DNA of 64,000 nucleotides, taken from positions 147,717-211,716 of the forward strand of contig NZ_CANMZV010000009.1 of the NCBI RefSeq assembly GCF_947502415.1, read 5' to 3'. Shown in pieces: positions 27,492-37,247 of the stretch (within the stretch, counting starts at the first letter, position 1; each line of letters starts with the position of its first letter). Source of the stretch: an uncultured Photobacterium sp. Its GTDB lineage: Bacteria > Pseudomonadota > Gammaproteobacteria > Enterobacterales > Vibrionaceae. Made by a program: the position numbers and the translations under genes. Below the pieces are notes generated by a model. The model was given only the letters and a program-made list of their open reading frames with translations, did not search any database and had not been told where the DNA came from.

Positions 27492-29153
27492 ATGTTAAAT
27501 TTAATCTCTTGTATTCAAAAAAAACTTTTCTTTATGAGCGCCTATACTCGTCTGCTGCTTGCGTGCTTCGGCCTGTTTAGCCTGATCGGCTGCACAGAAC
27601 CACACCAAGATAGCAATATTCGTAGCCGCGGCTTCGTTTATTGTGGGCAAGATACGCCAACAACGTTTAATCCCCAACTCACTGACGGCGGACTAACAGC
27701 CGACACACTGGCAGCACAGATATTTGACCGCCTGCTGATGCTGGATCCTGTCAGTCACCAGCCGCTTCCGTCACTTGCACGCAGTTGGTCAGTCAGCGAT
27801 GATGGTCTTGAATATACTTTTACCCTGCGTAAAGGCATTGAATTTCAGTCAACAGACTGGTTCAAGCCGACCCGCCAACTCAACGCCCAAGACGTTGTCT
27901 TCAGCTTCAAGCGCATCATTGAATCGGATCACCCATTCCACAACGTTTCTGGCGGACGCTATCCATGGTTTGACAGCCAGGGGTTCCCTGACCTGGTTAA
28001 AGACATCACGCTCATAGATTCACATACGGTTAAATTCTTCCTGACACGGCCGGATAATGCGTTCCTGTCTAACATGGCAACCAGCTATACAGTGATCCAC
28101 TCACAGGAATATGGGCAGCAGGTGCTCAAGGCCGGCACACTCAATCAGCTCGACATGAAGCCGATAGGCACCGGGCCTTTCTACCTCGCTCAATATATCC
28201 CTAATGACTTAATCCGGCTTAACCGCCATTGGGGTTACTGGCAAGGAGCCGCTCCGATGGAACAGGTTGTATTCGACATTTCTTCCCGCGGTACAGGCAC
28301 ATTAGCCAAATTACTCAGCAAAGAATGTGATGTCCTCTCTTCTCCGGTTGCTAGCCAATTACCGGTGATCAGCGATAGTGAAGAGTTTGAGCTACTGGCC
28401 CAAACAGGCATGAATGTGGCGTTTGTCGCCATTAATAACACCAAGCCTGCACTGAAAGATATTAGGGTACGCAAAGCCATCAACTTGGCCATCAACCGCG
28501 AAAACCTGCTGAACTCGGTTTACTACGGAACAGGAACGAAAGCGAAAAGCATTTTGCCACCTATGTCATGGGCTTATAACCACGACAGCAAGGCACTCGA
28601 TTATGACCCAGCCCAGGCTTTGAAACTACTAAAAGAAGCGGGCTACGACAAAAACCTGACTCTGAACATGTGGGTTTCCATAGAACCGCGTCCATATAAC
28701 CCAAGCCCGAGAAAAACCGCTGAATTAATCCAGGCTGATCTAAATGCGGTTGGTATCCAACTGGCGGTCTACAACATGGAAACATTTCGTCGGTTGAATG
28801 CTGTCGATATCGCGCAAAGCGATCTCATCCTGACAGGCTGGATTGCTGATAATGGCGATCCTGACAACTTCCTTCGGCCATTACTTTCCTGCAATGCACA
28901 ACATGCCGGTCTGAACGTAGCAAACTGGTGCAACCTCAGCTTCGACAACCTGCTGGAGCTGGCTTCACGCACTAATAAACTGGAACAACGCGTGAATTAC
29001 TACCACCTTGCGCAAGATATCCTGGATAACGAGGTGCCAGTTATTCCACTGGCCCACGGTGTCCATTTTCAGGTTCACCATCAATCTCTGGGTGGATTAC
29101 AAATGAGTCCTTTCGGTACTCGCTCATTCTCAAGTGTTTACCGCAGCGAGTAA
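27492..29153 (+). CDS. sapA: SapA peptide-transport solute-binding protein
   Basis: A family 5 extracellular solute-binding protein, first gene of sapABCDF. Segments GFVYCGQDTPTTFNPQLTDG, DWFKPTRQLNAQDVVFSFKR and AGMNVAF-type regions align with SapA. Within the 553-residue frame, a more natural start is the ATG at 27534, giving MSAYTRLLLACFGLFSLIGC. That ends in a lipobox (LIGC), so SapA here may be membrane-anchored rather than free in the periplasm. Neither start has a strong ribosome site. The Sap system is linked to antimicrobial-peptide resistance, haem, polyamine or potassium handling in different bacteria. Confidence 0.9.
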   Translation: MLNLISCIQKKLFFMSAYTRLLLACFGLFSLIGCTEPHQDSNIRSRGFVYCGQDTPTTFNPQLTDGGLTADTLAAQIFDRLLMLDPVSHQPLPSLARSWSVSDDGLEYTFTLRKGIEFQSTDWFKPTRQLNAQDVVFSFKRIIESDHPFHNVSGGRYPWFDSQGFPDLVKDITLIDSHTVKFFLTRPDNAFLSNMATSYTVIHSQEYGQQVLKAGTLNQLDMKPIGTGPFYLAQYIPNDLIRLNRHWGYWQGAAPMEQVVFDISSRGTGTLAKLLSKECDVLSSPVASQLPVISDSEEFELLAQTGMNVAFVAINNTKPALKDIRVRKAINLAINRENLLNSVYYGTGTKAKSILPPMSWAYNHDSKALDYDPAQALKLLKEAGYDKNLTLNMWVSIEPRPYNPSPRKTAELIQADLNAVGIQLAVYNMETFRRLNAVDIAQSDLILTGWIADNGDPDNFLRPLLSCNAQHAGLNVANWCNLSFDNLLELASRTNKLEQRVNYYHLAQDILDNEVPVIPLAHGVHFQVHHQSLGGLQMSPFGTRSFSSVYRSE

Positions 29154-29157
29154 TAGC

Positions 29158-30120
29158 ATGTTTATTTATACTATTCGTCGTCTCAATCTGTTCCTGATCA
29201 CCATGGCTATTTTGACCCTGATCGGATTCAGTCTCATGCGCCTTGATCAAAACTCAATCTGGACCCACCAGCCTTTCTGGAGCGGCTGGTTCATCTACCT
29301 TGAAAACCTTATGGCTGGTAACCTAGGGCTGAACCAAACTGGCGATCCGATTCTGAACGAAGTGCTGGTAGTTTTCCCCGCCACGCTGGAGCTCTGTTTC
29401 TTTGCTTTTTCGCTATCGCTAATTGCAGGTATCCCGTTAGGTACCCTGGCCGGCGTTAAACGTGGTCGGTTTATTGATACCGCAATCTCATCAGTTACTT
29501 TGGTCGGCTATTCGATTCCGCTGTTCTGGTTAGCTGTATTGCTAATTATGCTATTTTCCCAGCAGCTTGGCTGGCTACCGGTTGCCGGTCGCTACAGCTT
29601 GTTGTATGAAATCGACCATGTCACTGGCGTTGCCCTATTCGATGTCATGCTGTCCGATAAGACATACCGAACCGAAGCTTTGATGGATACTATCCGCCAC
29701 CTGATACTACCGACTTTAGTACTGGCTCTTGCGCCGATGACAGAAGTCATCCGCCTGACACGCGCTTCTGTTGCCGAGGTAGTGACCCAAAACTTTATCA
29801 AGGTAGCTCAAACCAAAGGCCTGTCGATGTTTGAAATCATCATGCGCCATGTACTAAAAAATGCCATTCCACCAATTATCCCCAAACTCGGCATGCAATT
29901 TTCAACCATGATGACCTTTGCCATGCTGACCGAATCCATTTTCAACTGGCCGGGAATTGGCCGCTGGTTACTCAACGCTATTGCCGATCAAAACTATGTG
30001 GCAATCCAGGCTGGTGTTATCACTGTCGGCACGTTTATCTTGATCGCCAACATACTGTCAGATCTCACCGGAGCCTTTGTAAACCCGCTAGTCAGGAAGG
30101 AATGGTATGCTATCAAATAA
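29158..30120 (+). CDS. sapB: SapB ABC transporter permease
   Basis: A 320-residue permease of the DppB/OppB type with six TM helices and the EAA-loop pattern VAQTKGLSMFEIIMRHVLKN (residues about 215-235). The ATG at 29158 lies 5 nt after sapA; the frame to 29134 overlaps sapA and adds no homologous residues. It overlaps sapC by 14 nt. It forms the inner-membrane pore with SapC. Confidence 0.92.
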   Translation: MFIYTIRRLNLFLITMAILTLIGFSLMRLDQNSIWTHQPFWSGWFIYLENLMAGNLGLNQTGDPILNEVLVVFPATLELCFFAFSLSLIAGIPLGTLAGVKRGRFIDTAISSVTLVGYSIPLFWLAVLLIMLFSQQLGWLPVAGRYSLLYEIDHVTGVALFDVMLSDKTYRTEALMDTIRHLILPTLVLALAPMTEVIRLTRASVAEVVTQNFIKVAQTKGLSMFEIIMRHVLKNAIPPIIPKLGMQFSTMMTFAMLTESIFNWPGIGRWLLNAIADQNYVAIQAGVITVGTFILIANILSDLTGAFVNPLVRKEWYAIK

Positions 30121-30994
30121 CATTTACCAGGAGCAGAAAATCCCGACCCAGTGGGAGCGAGCCTGGCACAATTTCCGGTCAAACTCACTGGCAATGTTCG
30201 GGCTATGGTGCCTGTTTTTCCTACTGCTGATCACCATTTTTGCTAAATGGCTGGCTCCGTATACGCCGTTCCAGCAAGTCGGCGAACTACTGATGCCTCC
30301 TTCATGGGATCCGCACGGTCATGTCGAATATTTCTTTGGTACTGATGACCTAGGCCGGGATATCCTCACTCGCCTTATTCTGGGATCACAACTCACATTT
30401 GGCTATGCACTGCTTATCGCATTTGCCTCCAGTGCCATTGGTATTCTTATCGGCGTTACCGCAGGGATGACACGTGGACTGAAATCCAGCTTCCTGAACC
30501 ATGTACTGGATACCGTCTTGTCGATACCTTCCCTGCTGCTGGCAATTATTGTGGTTGCCTATATGGGACCAGGAGAAGTCAACATTCTGCTGGCTATCTG
30601 GCTGGCATTGATCCCACGCTTTATCCGAGCAATTTATACCGCCGTACACGCAGAGGTAGAAAAAGATTACATCATCGCTGCTCGTCTTGATGGAGCGAAT
30701 AGCTTCTATCTGCTGTATAACTCTATTTTACCCAATATCCTGACAGTCATTACCAATGAGCTTACCCGGGCAATTTCTATTGCTATTCTGGATATTACCG
30801 CGCTGGGTTTCCTCGGCCTGGGAGCACAAGCGCCATCACCTGAATGGGGTGCAATGCTTGGTGATTCAATCGAGTTGATTTACCTTGCCCCCTGGACTGT
30901 CACGCTGCCCGGACTGGCAATCACCTTTAGTGTATTGGTTATAAACTTAGTAGGGGAAGGACTCCGCCAAGCTATAAATGCGGGAATTGATTAA
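30107..30994 (+). CDS. sapC: SapC ABC transporter permease
   Basis: A 295-residue DppC/OppC-type permease. A cytosolic N-terminal stretch ([20 protein letters not shown]) and six TM helices are followed by the EAA-type loop [19 protein letters not shown] near residue 200. [20 protein letters not shown] is a family signature. It overlaps sapB by 14 nt and sapD by 1 nt, so translation is coupled. Confidence 0.92.
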   Translation: MLSNNIYQEQKIPTQWERAWHNFRSNSLAMFGLWCLFFLLLITIFAKWLAPYTPFQQVGELLMPPSWDPHGHVEYFFGTDDLGRDILTRLILGSQLTFGYALLIAFASSAIGILIGVTAGMTRGLKSSFLNHVLDTVLSIPSLLLAIIVVAYMGPGEVNILLAIWLALIPRFIRAIYTAVHAEVEKDYIIAARLDGANSFYLLYNSILPNILTVITNELTRAISIAILDITALGFLGLGAQAPSPEWGAMLGDSIELIYLAPWTVTLPGLAITFSVLVINLVGEGLRQAINAGID

Positions 30995-31995
30995 TGCCAT
31001 TATTAGATATTCGTAACCTGACCATCGAAATCGATACTCCACAAGGTATGGTCAAGGCCGTCGACCGGATGAGCCTGACCATCAATGAGGGAGAAATCAG
31101 AGGCTTGGTGGGTGAATCCGGTTCAGGTAAAAGCCTGGTAGCGAAAGCAATTGCCGGGGTCGAGAAAGACAACTGGCGGGTCAGTGCTGACCGGCTGCGA
31201 CTGGGTGATGTTGACCTACTGTCTCTTTCCGCACGCGAACGGCGCAAGATCGTCGGCCGTGAGATTGCCATGATTTTCCAGGAACCATCTTCTTGTCTGG
31301 ACCCGTCGGAGCGAGTAGGCGAGCAGTTAGAGGAAGCTATCCCTTCTGCATCATTTTCCGGACATTGGTGGCAACGTTTCCAATGGCGCCAGAAACAAGC
31401 AATAGCCTTACTTCATAAAGTCGGTATCAAAGAGCACAAACGGGTAATGAGAAGCTATCCGTATGAACTGACTGACGGTGAATGTCAAAAAGTTATGATT
31501 GCCATGGCGATTGCTAACCGCCCTCGTCTGCTGATTGCCGACGAACCGACCAATGATCTTGATCCTATCACCCAGGCACAGATTTTCCGCCTGCTCAGCC
31601 GAATGAACCAGCTGGGCAATACTACGATTCTGCTTGTTAGCCACGACCTGACCACTGTAACTCAGTGGGCGGACCGTATTACAGTAATGTACTGTGGCCA
31701 GTCGGTTGAATCCGGTAGCCGACAGCAAATACTGGACTCACCGCACCATCCATATACGGAAGCCTTGCTACGCGCCATGCCGGATTTCAACTTGGATGAA
31801 TTACCGCACAAATGCAAACTGGAAACACTACCCGGCTCAATTCCTCCCCTCCAGCACCTGCCAATAGGCTGTCGCCTTGGCCCGCGGTGCCCGCATGCCC
31901 AACGTAAGTGTGTTGAGGTACCAAAGAGAAGGAAGATCAAGAACCATAAATTCAGCTGTCACTTCCCGCTGAATATGGAGGAGACGAAGAAGTGA
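30994..31995 (+). CDS. sapD: SapD ABC transporter ATP-binding protein
   Basis: A 333-residue ATPase: Walker A GESGSGKS (residues about 38-45), Q-loop FQEPSS, Walker B LLIADEPT and H-loop SHDL. The ABC signature is the non-canonical LTDGECQK, as in other SapD proteins (LTEGECQK). The C-terminal oligopeptide-transporter extension with Cys residues ([16 protein letters not shown]) is present. It overlaps sapF by 4 nt. Confidence 0.93.
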   Translation: MPLLDIRNLTIEIDTPQGMVKAVDRMSLTINEGEIRGLVGESGSGKSLVAKAIAGVEKDNWRVSADRLRLGDVDLLSLSARERRKIVGREIAMIFQEPSSCLDPSERVGEQLEEAIPSASFSGHWWQRFQWRQKQAIALLHKVGIKEHKRVMRSYPYELTDGECQKVMIAMAIANRPRLLIADEPTNDLDPITQAQIFRLLSRMNQLGNTTILLVSHDLTTVTQWADRITVMYCGQSVESGSRQQILDSPHHPYTEALLRAMPDFNLDELPHKCKLETLPGSIPPLQHLPIGCRLGPRCPHAQRKCVEVPKRRKIKNHKFSCHFPLNMEETKK

Positions 31996-32819
31996 GTGCA
32001 TTACTAGAGGTCGAAAACCTCAAAAAAGATTACCACTACCGCTCGGGGTTATTCCGACGCCGTACTATCGAAGCCGTCAAACCAGTCTCCTTTTCGCTGG
32101 AAGCCGGTGAAACAATGGCGTTCATGGGAGAAAACGGCTCAGGAAAATCTACCCTTGCCAAAATGCTATCAGGCGTTGTTGAACCAACAGAGGGGGTTAT
32201 CCGTGTTAATGGTGAACCACTGGTTCCCAATGACTTTCAAACCCGATGCAAACTGATCCGGATGATCTTTCAAGATCCCAATACCTCACTCAATCCGCGA
32301 ATCCAGATCGGCAAAATATTGGAAGGGCCGCTCAAACGAAATACCAACATGACGCCTCAAGCACGCGAGCGGCGGATCATGATGACGCTTAAACGAGTCG
32401 GCCTGTTACCGGAACATGCCTATTTTTACCCGCAGATGCTTGCAACCGGACAGAAACAACGTGTATCACTGGCACGGGCACTTATCCTTCAGCCTTGTAT
32501 CATTGTTGCTGACGAAGCGTTAAACGGGCTGGACATGTCCATGCGCTCACAGATCATCAATCTACTGCTGGAGTTACAAGAAGAGATGGGACTCTCCTAT
32601 ATCTACGTATCTCAGCACATGGGCGTTATCAAGCATTTCACAGATAAAGTCATCGTGATGCAAAAAGGTGAAGTTGTTGAACAAGGACGTACAGAGGAAG
32701 TATTCAGTAACCCTCAGCATCCGCTGACTCAAAAGTTACTCGATAGCCATTTCTCCGCTCCGTCACACGATCGAAGTAACCGTATTAGTAGTGGCACACC
32801 AAAAATTGAGTGTCCTTAA
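31992..32819 (+). CDS. sapF: SapF ABC transporter ATP-binding protein
   Basis: A 275-residue ATPase starting at a GTG: Walker [10 protein letters not shown]-loop [10 protein letters not shown], signature LATGQKQR, Walker B IIVADEAL (Ala-Leu after the Glu rather than Pro-Thr), and H-loop SQHMG. The H-loop His is present one residue later than usual. It is the last gene of the operon, followed by a terminator. Confidence 0.92.
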   Translation: MSALLEVENLKKDYHYRSGLFRRRTIEAVKPVSFSLEAGETMAFMGENGSGKSTLAKMLSGVVEPTEGVIRVNGEPLVPNDFQTRCKLIRMIFQDPNTSLNPRIQIGKILEGPLKRNTNMTPQARERRIMMTLKRVGLLPEHAYFYPQMLATGQKQRVSLARALILQPCIIVADEALNGLDMSMRSQIINLLLELQEEMGLSYIYVSQHMGVIKHFTDKVIVMQKGEVVEQGRTEEVFSNPQHPLTQKLLDSHFSAPSHDRSNRISSGTPKIECP

Positions 32820-32827
32820 ATAAGCTT

Positions 32828-32854
32828 CAACGGGCCTGTAATGGCCCGTTTTTA
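32828..32854 (+). terminator. Rho-independent terminator of the sap operon
   Basis: Stem AACGGGCC/GGCCCGTT and a T-run directly after sapF. Confidence 0.85.
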
Positions 32855-32878
32855 TTAAGCTAAACCACACCTGCTCAC

Positions 32879-34153
32879 TTAAGTAAAAGACAACCACACA
32901 GTCACCGCCCCCAACAGTACCGAACCTGTAACCGGAGCGATCACATATCGGCGCAAAGACTTAGCGCCGACAAAACAAGCCATTCCCATCTTTACCAGGC
33001 TATTAACCGCAGCAGCAATGAAAATCGCTAATACCGTTGTATTAACCAATAGTCCGTTGCTGGCACTCTGTCTGCCAAGCGCGAGAGTGATAGCATCTAC
33101 ATCGGTTATCCCTGAAATAGCCGCAAGCGAGAGTGTACCGGCATCACCAAACCACTCCTGTAATGCGTTAGAAAGTAACATAATCAATAACAAAACAAGG
33201 CCGAAAAACAAAGCTGAAGAAAGTGCGAGCGGACTCTGCTTCACTTCCGGCGATTTTTCACTAGTCACATTGGCATGTTGCCAAATCCAGTATGCAGGCA
33301 AATAGAAACCCGCCATCATCAAGAGCATCGGCCACCAAAGCAAATCAACCAAGGCATAGTTAATCACCGAACACACAAATAGGATCCGCGGGAACATCGT
33401 ACCGCAACTAATCAAAATTCCGCTGGCCAGCAAACCACTTAAATGTGACTGCTGCTTGGAAAGGTTAGAAAATTGCAATGTCAACGCTGTCGATGAACTC
33501 AAGCCAGCAAACAGGCAAGTAAACAAGATCCCTTTCTCTGCCCCGCCAATTTTAATTGCAAAATAGCCGACAAAAGAAATGCTGGCGATTAGCACCACCA
33601 TCCACCAAATTTCGTAAGGGTTAATAGCCTGCCATGGCCCCATTCCCTGATTCGGCAACAATGGCAGCATCACTACAGAAATCAGTAGCAGGCGCAAAGC
33701 CGCATCAAGTTCATACTCCTGCAGCTTCATCAGAGCATCGTGAAGCTCCTTCTTGTTATCCAGAATAATAGCGGTAATAACCGCCGCAGATGCTGCAATT
33801 ACAGGTTCACCGACAACAGTCAGACTTCCGAGTAAAAAGGTTATCAGCATACCAATTAAGCCCGTAATACTGAGGTTGCTCTTTACCTTCTGGCTTTTTA
33901 TGTAGGCCATGACGATCAATCCAGTCAGAGCTACAAATGAAAAACCAAGTATCAGTTCTGAGTAAAGCTCGGTCAGCATGCCACATAAACCGCCCATTAA
34001 ACCAATAAGCGAGTAAGTTCTGATCCCCGCGATTCTTGAGCCAGCAGCCTCATTACGATGCACCCATCCGCGTTGGGTTCCAATCAGTGCGCCTAAAAGC
34101 AATGCAATGCCTAAACGCCAAAAAGGAGAATCAATATTAATTGCCAAATCCAT
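32879..34153 (-). CDS. MgtC/SapB-type and DUF4010 membrane protein
   Basis: A 424-residue membrane protein. The N-terminal 140 residues are MgtC-like (LGIALLLGALIGTQRGWVHR, GIRTYSLIGLMGGL), and the remaining part, with about eight TM segments, is DUF4010-like (FAGLSSSTALTLQFSNLS, AAISGITDVDAITLALGR). Function is unknown; MgtC proteins are linked to magnesium limitation and intracellular survival. The ATG at 34153 has GGGGAGGG upstream, the longer frame does not. The name MgtC/SapB is unrelated to the sap transporter next door. Confidence 0.85.
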   Translation of the reverse strand: MDLAINIDSPFWRLGIALLLGALIGTQRGWVHRNEAAGSRIAGIRTYSLIGLMGGLCGMLTELYSELILGFSFVALTGLIVMAYIKSQKVKSNLSITGLIGMLITFLLGSLTVVGEPVIAASAAVITAIILDNKKELHDALMKLQEYELDAALRLLLISVVMLPLLPNQGMGPWQAINPYEIWWMVVLIASISFVGYFAIKIGGAEKGILFTCLFAGLSSSTALTLQFSNLSKQQSHLSGLLASGILISCGTMFPRILFVCSVINYALVDLLWWPMLLMMAGFYLPAYWIWQHANVTSEKSPEVKQSPLALSSALFFGLVLLLIMLLSNALQEWFGDAGTLSLAAISGITDVDAITLALGRQSASNGLLVNTTVLAIFIAAAVNSLVKMGMACFVGAKSLRRYVIAPVTGSVLLGAVTVWLSFT

Positions 34154-34297
34154 TTCTGCCCTCCCCGGCAAATAGATCAATGGCACAAGAAAATATAAAC
34201 AATTCTGATTGGTTTAAGTGTATGTAAATACTTACGGCTATTGCGGGTTATCTGAAGAATATTTGATAATTTCGTGATACCCGTATGATATCCGGGC

Positions 34298-34323
34298 AAA
34301 AAAATGCCCGGTTAAAGCCGGGC
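34298..34323 (-). terminator. Rho-independent terminator of pyrF
   Basis: On the minus strand GCCCGG/CCGGGC with a 6-nt loop is followed by ATTTTTTT. Confidence 0.82.
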
Positions 34324-34349
34324 GCTATAGAGATAGGGTGAATACTTTA

Positions 34350-35045
34350 TTAAGCCAGCGACTTATTAATCTCGGCCAGCACAGCAGCAGGATCTGCCGC
34401 CTGAGTGATTGGGCGGCCGATAACAAGATAATCAGAACCAGCTTGTACAGCCTCTATCGGCGTCATAACCCGACGCTGATCACCTGCTGCACTGCCTGCC
34501 GGACGAATGCCCGGGGTTACCAATTTAAAATCCTGCCCGAGGTTACTCTTCAGCATCGTCGCTTCCTGAGCAGAGCAGACGACACCATCCAGACCACTAT
34601 TCTTCGCCAAAATTGCAAGGCTTAATACATGCTCACGAGGCTCGCGTTGAATGCCGATACCAGCAAGATCTGCAGCATCCATACTGGTCAGTACCGTTAC
34701 ACCAATCAGTAGTGGTCGATCTTTACCATAAGGTTCCAATATATCACGCGAGGCAGCCATCATCCGCTCACCACCACTGGCATGGACATTCACCATCCAT
34801 ACGCCCAGCTCCGCAGCTGCCGCAACCGCACGAGAACAAGTATTAGGGATATCATGGAATTTCAGGTCCAGAAATACAGAATGGCCCCGATCATGCAGTT
34901 TACGCACGAAATCGGGGCCATAGAAAGTAAACATCTCTTTGCCAACTTTCAGTCGGCAACTTCCCGGTTCAATCCGGTCAACAAAGGCTAACGCCTCATC
35001 CTGACTTGGGTAGTCGAGAGCGACAATCACTTTTGGATCCAACAT
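34350..35045 (-). CDS. pyrF: Orotidine-5'-phosphate decarboxylase
   Basis: A 231-residue TIM-barrel enzyme of the last step of UMP synthesis. The catalytic tetrad segment is [12 protein letters not shown] (Asp-Lys-x-x-Asp, residues about 59-70), with VALDYPS at the start and the phosphate-binding [13 protein letters not shown] and VIGRPIT at the end. It lies downstream of lapA-lapB on the same strand, as in E. coli, here with a separate terminator between them. Confidence 0.95.
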   Translation of the reverse strand: MLDPKVIVALDYPSQDEALAFVDRIEPGSCRLKVGKEMFTFYGPDFVRKLHDRGHSVFLDLKFHDIPNTCSRAVAAAAELGVWMVNVHASGGERMMAASRDILEPYGKDRPLLIGVTVLTSMDAADLAGIGIQREPREHVLSLAILAKNSGLDGVVCSAQEATMLKSNLGQDFKLVTPGIRPAGSAAGDQRRVMTPIEAVQAGSDYLVIGRPITQAADPAAVLAEINKSLA

Positions 35046-35247
35046 GGCATCTCCTGCTTAGTAATAGGTCAAACTTGCCCAGCTTCCTGAGCGCGGTCAG
35101 GATTGTACAGTAAATCTGTATTTTATCGAGTAATTATTGAGAATTTGTTCGTAAGACTTAAAACTGACACTTTTCTTAACAGGCCAATCGTTTGTACAGA
35201 TAAGATAGTTAAAAAGCCTCTCCAGAAGACGCTGTTTCTTCATGCCA

Positions 35248-35280
35248 ATAAAAAGCCCGTTCGGGTTACGAACGGGCTAT
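35248..35280 (-). terminator. Rho-independent terminator of lapAB
   Basis: On the minus strand AGCCCGTTCG pairs with CGAACGGGCT and runs into TTTTATT. Confidence 0.85.
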
Positions 35281-35293
35281 TCAATCAATAATT

Positions 35294-36463
35294 TTACTCG
35301 CCATCTAGGCCACGGATCGGTTTGACACCTCCCCAGCCTTTACAGGATGGACATTGCCAATAGAGCGAATGAGTTGCAAAACCACATTTACGGCAACGGT
35401 AATGAGGCTTAATCTTCAATTGTTCACCAACCAGAGAGCGTAGTGTACTTAAACTCTCTTTCGCCCGGCCTTCTTCTGCTTCATCAAGATGATAATCCAT
35501 CAACTGATAAAACCCCTTCATAGTCGGGTTTTTGGTCAACTGACGAGTCATGAAGGCCTGCGCTACCACTGAGCCTTCATGCCTGGAGATCTCATCAGCC
35601 AGCATCAACTCAGCTGTTGCACCAGCCTTAAGCTCAACACAATGGCGCAGATACTTCAGCCAGCCAGTCTCATTATTTGTCGCTTCATAGCATTGCAACA
35701 ACATAGGTAGCGTTTCACTGACATAGTCAATATCCTGCTCGGCGACGCGTTCAAGTTGCTTAGTAGCAGCCTTGTATTCCTCTGCACTGATCAGGATCTT
35801 TGCCATCATAATAGAAGCTCGAACACAGGCCTTATCAGCCGATACTGCCTTTTTCAGATACTGCCTGGCCTTATCCGAATTAAGCGCACTCATTTCCAAC
35901 ATGGCCATTTCACACCAGTAATGAGCGATATCATGCTTGAGGTTAGACTTGCCCATTTTTACTAGCTGGGTAGCCATCTCAATAGCCTTATCCCATTCCC
36001 GTGTCTGCTGGTAGATGGTCAATAGCTGCTGCAATGCTCCTTTGCGGTGATCCGGCTCATCAAGAAGCTGTTCGAAGATTTTCTCGGCACGATCAAAGAA
36101 ACCCGCAGCCATATAATCCTTCGCCAACTGCTGAAGCGCCAGGTTGCGCTGATCAATAGTCAAGTTTGGACGGGCTATCAGGTTCTGGTGAATACGAATA
36201 GCGCGATCAACCTCACCCCGGCTTCGGAACAAGTTCCCCAAAGCAAGGTGAGTATCAATAGTTTCACTATCAACCTGGAGCAGTTCAATAAACACGTCAA
36301 CCGCCTTGTCTGACTGATCAGACAACAGCAGGTTCAAGCCAGTTACATACTGGCGCGACATATGATGAGACTGTTCCTGTTGTTTGTTACTAGCGCTCCT
36401 GTTACCCATGTACCAGCCATAAGCGGCCGCAATCGGAAGTAACAGGAACAACAGCTCTAGCAT
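35294..36463 (-). CDS. lapB: Lipopolysaccharide assembly protein B
   Basis: A 389-residue protein: an N-terminal membrane anchor (residues 1-18), about nine TPR helices (residues 35-330) and a C-terminal rubredoxin-like zinc knuckle with two Cys pairs (CRKCG and CPSCKGWG). This is LapB/YciM, which guides FtsH to LpxC and so limits LPS synthesis. The gap to lapA is 6 nt, so the two form an operon. Confidence 0.94.
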   Translation of the reverse strand: MLELLFLLLPIAAAYGWYMGNRSASNKQQEQSHHMSRQYVTGLNLLLSDQSDKAVDVFIELLQVDSETIDTHLALGNLFRSRGEVDRAIRIHQNLIARPNLTIDQRNLALQQLAKDYMAAGFFDRAEKIFEQLLDEPDHRKGALQQLLTIYQQTREWDKAIEMATQLVKMGKSNLKHDIAHYWCEMAMLEMSALNSDKARQYLKKAVSADKACVRASIMMAKILISAEEYKAATKQLERVAEQDIDYVSETLPMLLQCYEATNNETGWLKYLRHCVELKAGATAELMLADEISRHEGSVVAQAFMTRQLTKNPTMKGFYQLMDYHLDEAEEGRAKESLSTLRSLVGEQLKIKPHYRCRKCGFATHSLYWQCPSCKGWGGVKPIRGLDGE

Positions 36464-36469
36464 TAACGA

Positions 36470-36754
36470 TTATTCCTTTACAGGCTCGGCACGAAGCTGA
36501 TCCAATTCTTTTTTCTGCTTTTGTACTTTTTTGCTCAGGCGGTTCTTAGAATAACGCGCCTTCAGATAGAGCGTACCGCAAATCAACCAACCAATCGCAA
36601 AACCAGAACCGAATGCGATACCAAGTAGAGTAGATAACTGAAACTCACCCTGAGCTATAAGAAAATCAAAGTTGACCAGCTGTTGGTTTTGCGCACCCAG
36701 CGCTAAAGTGACCAAAAAGCAGACAACCAATATAAGAATGCTAAGTATCTTCAT
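36470..36754 (-). CDS. lapA: Lipopolysaccharide assembly protein A
   Basis: A 94-residue membrane protein with two TM helices (about 3-22 and 43-66) and a basic, coiled C-terminus (LSKKVQKQKKELDQLR). It matches LapA/YciS (DUF1049), the partner of LapB. It lies directly upstream of lapB. Confidence 0.92.
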   Translation of the reverse strand: MKILSILILVVCFLVTLALGAQNQQLVNFDFLIAQGEFQLSTLLGIAFGSGFAIGWLICGTLYLKARYSKNRLSKKVQKQKKELDQLRAEPVKE

Positions 36755-36835
36755 CGTGAATCCTTCTCACTTGATCAAAAAATTGATGGGTTGATTATGC
36801 AAGATTTTCACTCATCAGACCATGATCTATAGACA

Positions 36836-36871
36836 TAAAAAAACGGCATACTTTCAGCATGCCGTTTTTTT
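36836..36871. terminator. Rho-independent terminator of the ihfB transcript
   Basis: Stem CGGCAT/ATGCCG, extended by A- and T-runs on both sides, just downstream of ihfB. Confidence 0.82.
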
Positions 36872-36884
36872 GTTCTAAACGCGA

Positions 36885-37175
36885 TTAACCAGCGAAAGCT
36901 GTGTTAACCCGGTCGCGTAATTCCTTACCTGGTTTAAAGTGAGGAACGTACTTACCGTCCAGCTCAACTTTATCACCCGTCTTCGGATTACGACCTATGC
37001 GTGGAGCGCGGTAATGTAATGAGAAGCTACCAAAGCCACGGATCTCAATACGATCACCCTCAGCAAGAGTGGTCGCCATGTGCTCAAGGATTTCCTTGAT
37101 TGCATCCTCTACCTGTTTGGCAGAAAGATGTGTTTGTTGACTACATAGTCTTTCAATTAATTCAGACTTTGTCAT
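36885..37175 (-). CDS. ihfB: Integration host factor subunit beta
   Basis: A 96-residue HU/IHF-type DNA-bending protein starting [10 protein letters not shown]. The conserved [20 protein letters not shown] and GRNPKTGD (with the intercalating Pro) are present. The ATG at 37175 has CGGAG at 5 nt; the frame extends upstream to 37247 but without homology. It follows rpsA, as usual, 72 bp away. Confidence 0.95.
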   Translation of the reverse strand: MTKSELIERLCSQQTHLSAKQVEDAIKEILEHMATTLAEGDRIEIRGFGSFSLHYRAPRIGRNPKTGDKVELDGKYVPHFKPGKELRDRVNTAFAG

Positions 37176-37247
37176 AAACACTCCGTTTTTAGTATGTTTC
37201 TCAATAGTATAACCGCTTAGGGGGAAAAATCCTCCCCCTATGCTCAA

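Noticed and set aside
32879..34153. MgtC/SapB-type protein as part of the Sap transporter
   Set aside because: It is convergent with the sap operon, separated by a terminator, and the shared name is historical.
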